Below are positions 43,273-50,494 of a DNA stretch of 50,579 nucleotides, piece by piece. Under the pieces are notes generated by a model. It saw nothing but the letters and a program-made list of their open reading frames with translations, made no database searches and had not been told where the DNA came from. Both the position numbers and the translations under genes were made by a program. Every line of letters starts with the position of its first letter. Positions within the stretch are counted from its first letter, which is position 1. The stretch spans positions 1 through 50,579 of the forward strand of contig CANJLN010000005.1 of the NCBI GenBank assembly GCA_947475175.1. Reading direction: 5' to 3'. The DNA is from Alphaproteobacteria bacterium (lineage in GTDB: Bacteria; Pseudomonadota; Alphaproteobacteria; Paracaedibacterales; CAIULA01).

Positions 43273-43298
43273 AAAATGGCCCTTCAATGGGTCATTTT
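43273..43298 (+). terminator. Hairpin terminator after small secreted gene
   Basis: AAAATGGCCC at 43273-43282 pairs with GGGTCATTTT at 43289-43298 (one G-T or mismatch region) around TTCAAT. It begins 10 bases after the stop of the 55-residue gene and is followed by a short T-rich run. It separates that gene from the GGDEF gene. Confidence 0.6.
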
Positions 43299-43318
43299 CC
43301 TTTATTGAGTGAACGCTA

Positions 43319-44269
43319 TTGATATCAAATAAAGTTATTCATTCTGAAACACCTTTAAGCAGACGAAAGCCTGTTACGGTTGTGGTTTTAACTCAAAACC
43401 CTGAACTTGCTATACCGTCGACTTTTTATGAACACTATGATTTAATTTTTCATTCCAATTATCAAACGCTGTCGCATCTTTGCAGATTTAAATCAATTGA
43501 TGCTTTCTTTTTAGATTTAAATTCTCTTAAAGATGAAGGACGGACTTTTCTTTTGCAAAGAAGCTATCATCCAACTTTTGCAACCATTCCTTTGTTTGTG
43601 ACGGCGGATCATCCCGAAGAACTCGAAGAAGTCCTTCAGTTTTCCATAGATGATTTTTTTGCAGGTGACTTTAATAGCCAACTTTTTACTTTTCGTCTGC
43701 AAAAATTTTTAAAATACGCTGAAACAAATGCTCAAGGCTCACGAGAGGAAAGAAACACCTTTGTTGAGCTTGCTTTTATGGCTTATTACGATGGATTGAC
43801 AGGTCTTCCTAATCGTCAACTTTTCGAAGAACGCGCTCATGAAAAAATGCTTGCTTCATCACCAAGAGATTCAAAATTTGCTATTCTCTATCTGGATTTA
43901 GATGGATTTAAAGATATTAACGATACTCATAATCACAAAACAGGTGATTGGCTTTTAAGTCAGGTTGGGGGCAGGCTTCGCGATTGCATTAAAAAGACAG
44001 ACACAGTTGCCCGCATTGGTGGTGACGAGTTTGGTATCCTTTTGAATGACATAGAAAATCGCCAGATTGTTGAGAAAATTTCTTATCGTGTTCTTTATCA
44101 TTTAGGCAGTCCTTATTACAACAGAGGGCAACACCTCCGAATTAATGCCAGCATTGGCATTTCTCTTTTTCCTGAGCATGGTGACTCTTATGAAAAACTT
44201 ATTCATTCAGCTGACCAAGCTATGTACTCTGCCAAGAAAAAGGGTAAAGGGCAGTTCTGTTTTGCTTGA
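43319..44269 (+). CDS. Diguanylate cyclase (GGDEF) with receiver-like N-terminus
   Basis: This 316-residue protein has an N-terminal receiver-like region at about 20-130 (VTVVVLTQNPELAIPSTFYE, then DAFFLDLNSL; a clear phospho-accepting aspartate pattern is uncertain) and a C-terminal GGDEF domain from about 165. The active site RIGGDEFGILL is intact, with YDGLTGLPNRQLF, LYLDLDGFKDIND and ADQAMYSAKKKGK. It should make cyclic-di-GMP from GTP. A TTG start at 43319 is used because no in-frame ATG precedes the domain; the start is uncertain. It is a single gene. Confidence 0.85.
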   Translation: MISNKVIHSETPLSRRKPVTVVVLTQNPELAIPSTFYEHYDLIFHSNYQTLSHLCRFKSIDAFFLDLNSLKDEGRTFLLQRSYHPTFATIPLFVTADHPEELEEVLQFSIDDFFAGDFNSQLFTFRLQKFLKYAETNAQGSREERNTFVELAFMAYYDGLTGLPNRQLFEERAHEKMLASSPRDSKFAILYLDLDGFKDINDTHNHKTGDWLLSQVGGRLRDCIKKTDTVARIGGDEFGILLNDIENRQIVEKISYRVLYHLGSPYYNRGQHLRINASIGISLFPEHGDSYEKLIHSADQAMYSAKKKGKGQFCFA

Positions 44270-44353
44270 AATGGTCAAGAAGCTTCATAATTAGACACTC
44301 TTTTCAAAATATGGTATCAACTCTTAATAACAAACCAACACCCAAGAGTCTCC

Positions 44354-45358
44354 ATGCTGATCAACAAACAACCCGTCAAATCGGTTCTTATTTTTAGTAA
44401 CGGCGAATTGATTGGTGACGGGATGATGAAATTACCGTTTATACGCGCTTTACCAGAGGCGTTCCCTGGCGCAAAGATCACCTGGCTTGCGGGACGTCAT
44501 GCCACTATTTTTAAAACAGCATTATCCCCTGTGGTTTCTCCTTATATTCATCATGTTATTGATCAAACAGGTTTTGGGGACCATTGGACGCACATTTGGA
44601 AAAATCCTTGGAAAAATCTCCTTCCTAAAGGAGGATTTGATGTCATTATTGATACTGAGAAAAAAGCCATTCCGCCTTTTATGCTAAAACGCATTCCTCA
44701 TAAACTCTATGTATCTGCTGCCTTTAGATGGTTTTTTTCGGATCTAAAGCCAAATCAACCCTATCAGAAACCATTGTTACTGGTTGATCGCCTCATGGAT
44801 CTTTTGAACGTGGCAACAGCTCAACACATAACACCTATCTATGGGGTTGACGTTCCAACTGAATGGACAGAACACGCAGCGCATCTTTTAAAAGATTATC
44901 TGGGGCATAAAAAAATTGTGCTGCTGGCACCAGGTGCTGGCGGACGATTTAAATGTTGGCCCTTAGAAAATTTTATTGGTATTGCCCAGAAACTAAAGGA
45001 ACAAGACATCCAGCCTATGTTTATCCTTGGTCCAGGTGAGCCTGAATGGAGAGCAGACATTGAGAAACAAATGCCAGATGCTATTTTCCCTTTGCAAAAC
45101 ACAGACAAAAAATCAGCCTATCTAACAATTGCCCTTGCTCAATTGGCTGATGTGAATGTTGCTAATGACGGCGGTGTTGGTCATATTTTAGCATCATCCA
45201 ATCAGCCAACACTATCCATGTGGGGGCCAACAGATCCTCTTAAATCAACACCAAATGGCGAGCAAGTTATTGTGATAAAGTCACAAGACTTTGGTGGAGA
45301 TAAGATGGCTGATATTCCTCTTCAAGCAATTTATGAGCGTGTTATAGGTCTTTTATAA
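44354..45358 (+). CDS. Glycosyltransferase family 9
   Basis: A 334-residue heptosyltransferase-like protein, the second in the window. Features are VLIFSNGELIGDGMMKLPFIRALPEAFPGAKITWLAG, then VLLAPGAGGRFKCWPLENFIGIAQKL and DVNVANDGGVGHILASSNQPTLSMWGPTDP, which match the nucleotide-sugar-binding half of the family. The likely role is LPS core assembly. The 3' end overlaps the convergent LOG gene by 17 bases. It lacks the palindromic insertion present in the first family-9 gene, and the two are only distantly similar. Confidence 0.85.
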   Translation: MLINKQPVKSVLIFSNGELIGDGMMKLPFIRALPEAFPGAKITWLAGRHATIFKTALSPVVSPYIHHVIDQTGFGDHWTHIWKNPWKNLLPKGGFDVIIDTEKKAIPPFMLKRIPHKLYVSAAFRWFFSDLKPNQPYQKPLLLVDRLMDLLNVATAQHITPIYGVDVPTEWTEHAAHLLKDYLGHKKIVLLAPGAGGRFKCWPLENFIGIAQKLKEQDIQPMFILGPGEPEWRADIEKQMPDAIFPLQNTDKKSAYLTIALAQLADVNVANDGGVGHILASSNQPTLSMWGPTDPLKSTPNGEQVIVIKSQDFGGDKMADIPLQAIYERVIGLL

Positions 45359-45884
45359 ACTCTAGAACCTCGTCAACCGTATTCAAGACAGTTATTAGTT
45401 TTTCGTGTTCCGGACGAGCAAACTTGTGCTGAATAACTTGCTTTATCAAAGAAACCAAAGGATCCCAGTATCCATTAATATTTAAAATAATAATGGGTTT
45501 TTGATGAAGATTTAATTGACGCCATGTGATGATTTCAAAGAGTTCATCCAGTGTGCCAAAGCCACCGGGCAGTATAACAAACACATCGCCTGATTCAGAC
45601 ATTTTCAGTTTCCGTGTGTGCATGCTGTCAACGATGTGCAACTCCGTTAAGCCTGAATGAGCGCCTTCTCTTTCGTCAAGATGTTCCGTTGTAAAGCCAA
45701 TGACCTCTCCGCCATTTTCGAGCACGGCCGAGGCAACAATGCCCATTAACCCTAGTCGACCCCCACCATAGACCAAACCCAAACTGTTTTTGCCTATTAA
45801 ACGTCCCAATTCAATAGCGGCATTTTTGTAAACTTCATCCAATTGTTCAGAAGCACCACAGTATACACAAACATTTTTGCCCAT
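45342..45884 (-). CDS. LOG family protein (TIGR00730)
   Basis: This 180-residue protein belongs to the cytokinin-activating LOG family. The motif PGGFGTLDELFEIITWRQL (PGGxGTxxE) and LVYGGGRLGLMGIVA are present, as is the N-terminal VCVYCGAS. Family members cleave nucleoside 5'-monophosphates to base and ribose phosphate. In bacteria this may serve nucleotide turnover, so cytokinin production is not claimed. It converges with the family-9 glycosyltransferase. Confidence 0.92.
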   Translation of the reverse strand: MGKNVCVYCGASEQLDEVYKNAAIELGRLIGKNSLGLVYGGGRLGLMGIVASAVLENGGEVIGFTTEHLDEREGAHSGLTELHIVDSMHTRKLKMSESGDVFVILPGGFGTLDELFEIITWRQLNLHQKPIIILNINGYWDPLVSLIKQVIQHKFARPEHEKLITVLNTVDEVLEFIKDL

Positions 45885-46013
45885 ATGGCACCTTTCTAAA
45901 ATTATTTATCTTCTTAACTCTAAGTGTCGCAGAAAATTTAGCTTTCATCAATCAATCTACAATTTTATGACTCGACATCTTCTGAATAACATCTCAGAAT
46001 AATCCTAATTTAG

Positions 46014-46028
46014 TTAAAAATGTATTAA
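46014..46028. promoter_or_regulatory. TTAA-N7-TTAA (CtrA-like) box before vgrG
   Basis: TTAA at 46014-46017 and 46025-46028 are 7 bases apart. The box ends 9 bases before the vgrG ATG, and a possible -10 (TATTAA, 46023-46028) overlaps it. No Shine-Dalgarno is visible, so the transcript could be leaderless. The sequence is AT-rich, so chance is possible. Confidence 0.3.
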
Positions 46029-46037
46029 AATTTACTC

Positions 46038-48782
46038 ATGGATCCCATTCTTTCTCAAGAAAACCTTAAACTAACCGTTAAGACGCCCTTAGAAGATGAT
46101 TATGTTATTCTGGATAGGTTCGTTGGAACCGAGGGGCTTTCTCAACCTTTTGAATTTACTCTGCAACTTCATTCTGCTCAAGCAGATTTAGATTTTGGCC
46201 AACTTCTTAGTCAAGAAGTAACGGTTACCTTGGATCTAGGAGACACAAAAAGATATTTTTCCGGAATTGTTGGAAAAATTGAACAACACCAAACAATCAC
46301 AGATGAAAGTGGCAATATTCGTGCTTATTATGGAGCCACTTTATATCCCAAGTTTTGGCTTTTAAAATTCAGCCGGGATCACCGTATTTTTCAGAACATG
46401 TCGGCTTTAGATATTATCACGAGCATACTAGAAGAAAATGATGTAACAAACGTAGACAACCAAGTAACGCATGCCGGTCAAGACCCTAGAGAATATTGTG
46501 TTCAATATGGGGAAAGCAATTTTGATTTTGCGTCACGTTTAATGGAAGAAGAAGGGATATTCTATTTTTTCACTTATGATGAAGATGGACATACTTTAGT
46601 TCTGGCTGATAATAATCAATCTGCGACTGCGATTGAAACAGAAATTGGTTTAAGTCTATTGCAAACAGCGCAACCGCTCTTAAATAGAATCACTCATTTT
46701 AGTTATCAAATGCAAGTCGTTCCAGGGCAGTTTATGGCCGCGGATTACAATTACTCAACACCATCCACACAGCTTTCTCCAAGCAGCCCGGGAGAGGGGC
46801 TCGGAGGGATTGTTTATGAATATCCAGGACTGTTTGATAGTATAGATGGTGGTGAAACAATAACCAATCACCGTATCCAAGAACTTGAGTGGCCGCAAAC
46901 ACTTGTAAATGGTAAGGGAACTGCGCTTGAACTCGGTTCTGGCAGAACTTTCACTCTTCAAGATCATCCTCGTGATGATTTTAATCAAGAGTACATGTTG
47001 TATGGTGTAAAGCATATTATCCATCAAAAAACATCCTTGTCACAAAATGACGGAAATTTTTCATACGACAATCAAAGCAAACCTAATTTAGCAAAAGTTT
47101 ATGAAAATGAGTTTTCAGCTTTCCCTGCGGTAACACCATTCAGAGCTCCCAGAATCACAAAAAAAAGAAGAATTTATAGTAATCAAACGGCTGTTGTTAC
47201 GGGGCCAGAAGGTGAAGAAATTTTTTGCGATGAAGATGGACGCATAAAAGTTCATTTTCATTGGGACCTTCAAAATGATCTTGACGAAAACAGCTCCTGT
47301 TGGGTGCGGGTTGCGCAAAGTAGTGCTGGAAGTGGCTGGGGAACACTTGTTATCCCTCGCATTGGCATGGAGGTTATAGTCACCTTTGTTGAAGGTGACC
47401 CTGACCGACCACTTGTTATGGGTTGTGTTTACAATGGGGATAACAAGCCTGCTGATTATCCAGCAGAAAGCCCAACAAAAACCTCTTTCAAATCTTGCTC
47501 CTCTCCTGCAAGCGCTGGAGGTGGCGATGATGATGATGGTGATGGTGATGATGACTCCAGCAGTAACGCAACTGATTCTGCCACCTCTTCTAATAATGCG
47601 CCCTCTGCTGCTCAAGGAAAGATACAAGCTAAAATCACTGGAAAATTAGGTAAAATGACAGATGTTGCTGACCAATTAACGAGTCAGGACGAAGAAGATG
47701 AGGAAGAAGAAGGTGAGGAAGAAGAAGGTGAGGAAGAAGAAGGTGAGGAAGAAGAAGGTGAGGAAGAAGAAGGTGAGGAAGAAGAGGGCTCTGATGATGA
47801 CTCCGAAACGCTCTCAACCGCCAATGGTATCTCTGGAAGAGGGGCTGGCACACTTGGAGGTACTGGAAACCAACTCAAGTCCATATTAGGATACAGAGGC
47901 GCCAAAGCAATCAAAGGATTTAATGAACTTCGCTTTGAAGACCTTACGGGAAGCGAAGAATTCTACATGCATGCTCAAAAAGATATGCTGGTTGAGATTG
48001 AGAACTCACGAACAGAAACGATTATAGCCGGGGATGATGACCTTACAGTCAAGGTAGGTAGTAAAACCTTAACCATTGAAGGCCCTGATGCCGGTTACAC
48101 AATTACAATCGCTAATGGAGACTTGACAGTGACAGTCGACGGCAACATCAGTTTTGAATGTACCGGAGACATGAGTTTTACTGCAGGTGCAAGTATTACA
48201 ATGGAAGCTGCCGAAGGCATTTCAGTCACTGCAGGTGATGGTATTGCTGTAGAGGCCGGTGATGATATCACTGTACACACAGATGCGGAGATAAGCGTAG
48301 AGGCGGAGGCTGGTATTTCAGTCACTGCAGGCGAAGGTCTTACAATTGAAACCACTGATGATATAGCAGTAACCTCAGGTGCTGGTATAACTGTGGATAC
48401 TACTGACGATATTGCAGTTACCGTAGGCGGTGGTGTCACCGTAGATGCCAGTGATGACATCGAAATAAACGTAACAGCAGGAGGTCTTACAATTGAAACC
48501 AGTGATGACATCGAAATAAAATCAGGCGGTGATATGTCCATAGACGCTGGTGACATAGACTTAAGTGGTTCAAGTATTTCTATAGATGCTTCAATGGACG
48601 CGGACGTGTCGGCTGGATTGGCTTGCTCATTATCGTCAGGATTGTCAACTGATGTTGCTGCAGGATTAATGGCAGCTTTTGATGGAGGTTTGATGGCGGA
48701 AATTGGGAGCGGATTACTGGTAACAGCTTCAGGTGGTCTGATGTGTAAAATCGGAGCCGCCATGACGAAAATTGGAGCTTAA
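46038..48782 (+). CDS. vgrG: Type VI secretion tip protein VgrG with acidic insertion
   Basis: The spike protein of a type VI secretion system, 914 residues. The N-terminal gp27-like part (about 1-350) includes LEDDYVILDRFVGTEGLSQPFEFTLQL and CVQYGESNFDFASRLMEEEGIFY. The gp5-like OB fold (about 385-475) contains DEDGRIKVHFHWD, SGWGTLVIPRIGMEVIVTF and GDPDRPLVMGCVYN. A needle repeat region from about 626 has short beta-helix repeats (ISVTAGDGIAVEAGDDITV and so on). Unusually, about 137 residues (about 488-625) are inserted where relatives pass directly from SFKS to the NELRFED segment. The insertion is rich in D, S, then E and G, including six EEEEG units. No other T6SS component is in the window. 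Confidence 0.93.
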   Translation: MDPILSQENLKLTVKTPLEDDYVILDRFVGTEGLSQPFEFTLQLHSAQADLDFGQLLSQEVTVTLDLGDTKRYFSGIVGKIEQHQTITDESGNIRAYYGATLYPKFWLLKFSRDHRIFQNMSALDIITSILEENDVTNVDNQVTHAGQDPREYCVQYGESNFDFASRLMEEEGIFYFFTYDEDGHTLVLADNNQSATAIETEIGLSLLQTAQPLLNRITHFSYQMQVVPGQFMAADYNYSTPSTQLSPSSPGEGLGGIVYEYPGLFDSIDGGETITNHRIQELEWPQTLVNGKGTALELGSGRTFTLQDHPRDDFNQEYMLYGVKHIIHQKTSLSQNDGNFSYDNQSKPNLAKVYENEFSAFPAVTPFRAPRITKKRRIYSNQTAVVTGPEGEEIFCDEDGRIKVHFHWDLQNDLDENSSCWVRVAQSSAGSGWGTLVIPRIGMEVIVTFVEGDPDRPLVMGCVYNGDNKPADYPAESPTKTSFKSCSSPASAGGGDDDDGDGDDDSSSNATDSATSSNNAPSAAQGKIQAKITGKLGKMTDVADQLTSQDEEDEEEEGEEEEGEEEEGEEEEGEEEEGEEEEGSDDDSETLSTANGISGRGAGTLGGTGNQLKSILGYRGAKAIKGFNELRFEDLTGSEEFYMHAQKDMLVEIENSRTETIIAGDDDLTVKVGSKTLTIEGPDAGYTITIANGDLTVTVDGNISFECTGDMSFTAGASITMEAAEGISVTAGDGIAVEAGDDITVHTDAEISVEAEAGISVTAGEGLTIETTDDIAVTSGAGITVDTTDDIAVTVGGGVTVDASDDIEINVTAGGLTIETSDDIEIKSGGDMSIDAGDIDLSGSSISIDASMDADVSAGLACSLSSGLSTDVAAGLMAAFDGGLMAEIGSGLLVTASGGLMCKIGAAMTKIGA
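47700..47789 (+). repeat. 15-bp tandem repeat in vgrG (EEEEG units)
   Basis: Six units of gaggaagaagaaggt, starting at 47700, 47715, 47730, 47745, 47760 and 47775. The first five are identical and the last varies. They encode EEEEG repeats within the acidic insertion of VgrG. Such exact units are prone to change in copy number. Confidence 0.95.
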
Positions 48783-48800
48783 AAACTTGAGTGTAACAAA

Positions 48801-49925
48801 ATGGTAGATAATAAAAAATTTTCTTCGACACCCTCATTAAAAAATGCAGCTCCAAAAGCTGATGAAAAGAAAGTACACCATAATCTTATAAGTGCTGATG
48901 ATTCAAGAACAGAACAAAGCAGATCTGGGTACACAGAAAAACAAAGAATACATCATAATCTTGTAAGAGCCGATGATTCAAGAACAGAACAAAACAGATC
49001 TAAATATACAAGAAAAAAAAGAAGGCATCATAATCTTATAAGAGATGATGATTCAAGATCAGACAGCTTGGAAACAGAACAATCCAAAACTAAAAAAGAA
49101 AAACCAACGCAATTTACAGAAGAACAAAGAGAAAGAAGAAGAAAGGAAAGAAAAAGAGAAAGAGAAAGAGAAGCAAGAATAAAAGATAGAGAAGAAGATA
49201 GAAAGGAAATAGAGAGAAAAAGACAAGAAAAAAAGGAAAATAGAAAAAATGAAAAAGAAAAAAATGAAAAGGAAACGGAAGATCAAAGCGGTACTTACAT
49301 GACGCAGAATGGTGTGAAGATCAAAGGGAAGCCTCAAAATGGCGTCTATGAACTTCATCGTAAAGAAAAACGAGTCATCCTTACCTATAGAAATGGCAAG
49401 AAAAACGGACCTACTTCCGTGTACAAAGAAGAAATACTCATTGCCCAAGTCAACTATATCGATGATATATTGCACGGTCCAGCAACTCAGTATCATTCAA
49501 ATGGTGAGAAAGAAATTATTTTTAACTATAAAGACAATTTAAAAGAGGGTCACTTAAGTACTCATTCCCCCAATGGCATCAAGATGTTTGAAACCATCTA
49601 TATTAAAAATCTTATCGAAGGTAAATTTACAGCATACGATATGTTTGGAGATATCTGTCAGGTTTCTTATTATCGAAATGGTGTCAAACATGGTCCTTGT
49701 ACAACATACTTTCCGAAAAGCCAGGGAGGGCAACCGTGTCAAATTTCTCATTATGAAAATGGATTGCAATCTAATAACGAGCAAGTATTTTACACAACAG
49801 GGGAACCTTTGCAATCAACTGTATATGATAAAGGAAGAGCTTTAACATACCCCGTCAGCTACCATAAATCAGGAAAAGTTCTAGTAGACCCTGCTGCGAA
49901 CAAAAATAGAAACTCTGAGGATTAA
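48801..49925 (+). CDS. MORN/YwqK-like repeat protein in T6SS module
   Basis: This 374-residue protein is not recognised as a whole. N-terminal residues 26-96 hold three tandem 25-residue units starting HHNLISADDSR, HHNLVRADDSR and HHNLIRDDDSR. About 100-165 is an extremely charged, likely coiled-coil stretch rich in R, K and E. From about 185 it has MORN-like repeats as in YwqK proteins (YRNGKKNGPTSVY, YHSNGEKEIIFNYKDN, YYRNGVKHGPCTTY). There is no signal peptide. The position between VgrG and a PAAR-like gene suggests a T6SS adaptor or cargo. YwqK-type proteins are sometimes called antitoxin-like, so immunity is an alternative. No clear ribosome site; VgrG ends 18 bases upstream. Confidence 0.7.
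   Translation: MVDNKKFSSTPSLKNAAPKADEKKVHHNLISADDSRTEQSRSGYTEKQRIHHNLVRADDSRTEQNRSKYTRKKRRHHNLIRDDDSRSDSLETEQSKTKKEKPTQFTEEQRERRRKERKREREREARIKDREEDRKEIERKRQEKKENRKNEKEKNEKETEDQSGTYMTQNGVKIKGKPQNGVYELHRKEKRVILTYRNGKKNGPTSVYKEEILIAQVNYIDDILHGPATQYHSNGEKEIIFNYKDNLKEGHLSTHSPNGIKMFETIYIKNLIEGKFTAYDMFGDICQVSYYRNGVKHGPCTTYFPKSQGGQPCQISHYENGLQSNNEQVFYTTGEPLQSTVYDKGRALTYPVSYHKSGKVLVDPAANKNRNSED
48876..49088 (+). repeat. 25-codon tandem repeat in MORN-like gene
   Basis: Three direct repeats of 75 bases (48876-48950, 48951-49025, and a partial 49026-49088) encode HHNL(I/V)xxDDSR units. The copies differ mainly by a few substitutions, indicating duplication after which the third was shortened. Confidence 0.9.
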
Positions 49926-49929
49926 AAAT

Positions 49930-50319
49930 ATGGCACTACAAGTTACCGGGTTAGCAGTGACACAATGTATGTGGGGGATCGCCCCTTCTGTCTTGATGGT
50001 ACTCCCAATTCATATGGAAATTACTTTCATCATGCCCGCGGCAACAATAACTGACACGATTCCTTTTTTAAATATGATGCCGTTCATTATGTGCCAAAGT
50101 AAAGTCAACCCCATGGTCATTGCCATTATGGTTGCCTCTCTTGGATCAGTACAAGTTGCCCCTTGCATACCAATGACTCTTATCCCCTGGACTCCGCCAA
50201 TTGCGAATGTGCTCATTGGCGGTCTACCAACAATCGACAACACGGCAATGGCTATGTGTCTTTGGGCAGGAAAAATCAGCATTACGGTTCCAGGTCAAGT
50301 GACAACGATTGTGCTTTAG
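49930..50319 (+). CDS. PAAR-like protein (DUF4280)
   Basis: This 129-residue protein reads VTQCMWGIAPSVLMVLP, PAATITDTIPFLNMMPFIMC, then PCIPMTLIPWTPP and MCLWAGKISITVPGQ. This spaced cysteine/proline pattern fits DUF4280, a family related to the PAAR proteins that cap the T6SS VgrG spike. The four-base gap to the MORN-like gene points to one operon with vgrG. It has no effector domain of its own, so it is likely the sharpening tip or a carrier for the MORN-like protein. It could also be the tip for an effector encoded downstream, outside the window. Confidence 0.8.
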   Translation: MALQVTGLAVTQCMWGIAPSVLMVLPIHMEITFIMPAATITDTIPFLNMMPFIMCQSKVNPMVIAIMVASLGSVQVAPCIPMTLIPWTPPIANVLIGGLPTIDNTAMAMCLWAGKISITVPGQVTTIVL

Positions 50320-50332
50320 GGTTTTCCCATCT

Positions 50333-50408
50333 GTCATCCTCGGAATTCACCACTCTGTCATCCTCAAAACCCCACCACCGTCATCCTCGGACTTGTTCCG
50401 AGGATCTA
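50333..50408. repeat. Partial palindromic element copy 6 with iterated ends
   Basis: The right half of the element (GTCATCCTCGGACTTGTTCC through cgaggatcta) is at 50380-50408; the attctcgc stem is missing. Upstream, the end sequence gtcatcctc recurs at 50333 and 50357, giving steps of 24 and 23 bases. It lies directly behind the PAAR-like gene. Confidence 0.85.
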
Positions 50409-50480
50409 AAAAGCACAGCCAAAACCACCGCTATACATATTTGATGGGCTTTTTCAAAATTTGCTTTTTAGCAAAATTTA

Positions 50481-50494
50481 TGTTAAATTTAACA
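50481..50494. promoter_or_regulatory. Perfect 14-bp palindrome before a partial ORF
   Basis: TGTTAAATTTAACA is a perfect palindrome that abuts an ATG at 50495. A near-palindrome, AAATTTGCT and AGCAAAATTT, lies just upstream. It could be an operator; the gene it would control is cut by the window end. Confidence 0.3.

Noticed and set aside
45885..46037. Dedicated -35/-10 promoter for vgrG
   Set aside because: Only an AT-rich possible -10 is visible; no convincing -35 at the right distance.
47684..47914. Open frame of serine/proline repeats on the minus strand opposite vgrG
   Set aside because: It is the reverse of the EEEEG-coding repeat; low complexity keeps several frames open. VgrG is clearly the real gene.
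48095..48763. Long minus-strand open frame opposite the VgrG needle
   Set aside because: The needle repeats are short and regular, which keeps the opposite frame open. No ribosome site or domain is seen.
49059..49496. Minus-strand open frame rich in F and S opposite the MORN-like gene
   Set aside because: It is the antisense of the polypurine tract and gives an artificial hydrophobic protein.
50010..50282. Minus-strand open frame opposite the PAAR-like gene
   Set aside because: The plus-strand frame has a recognisable DUF4280 pattern; this is its shadow.
8071..50408. Palindromic elements as a CRISPR array
   Set aside because: Copies are scattered over 42 kb without regular spacers, and no cas genes are present.
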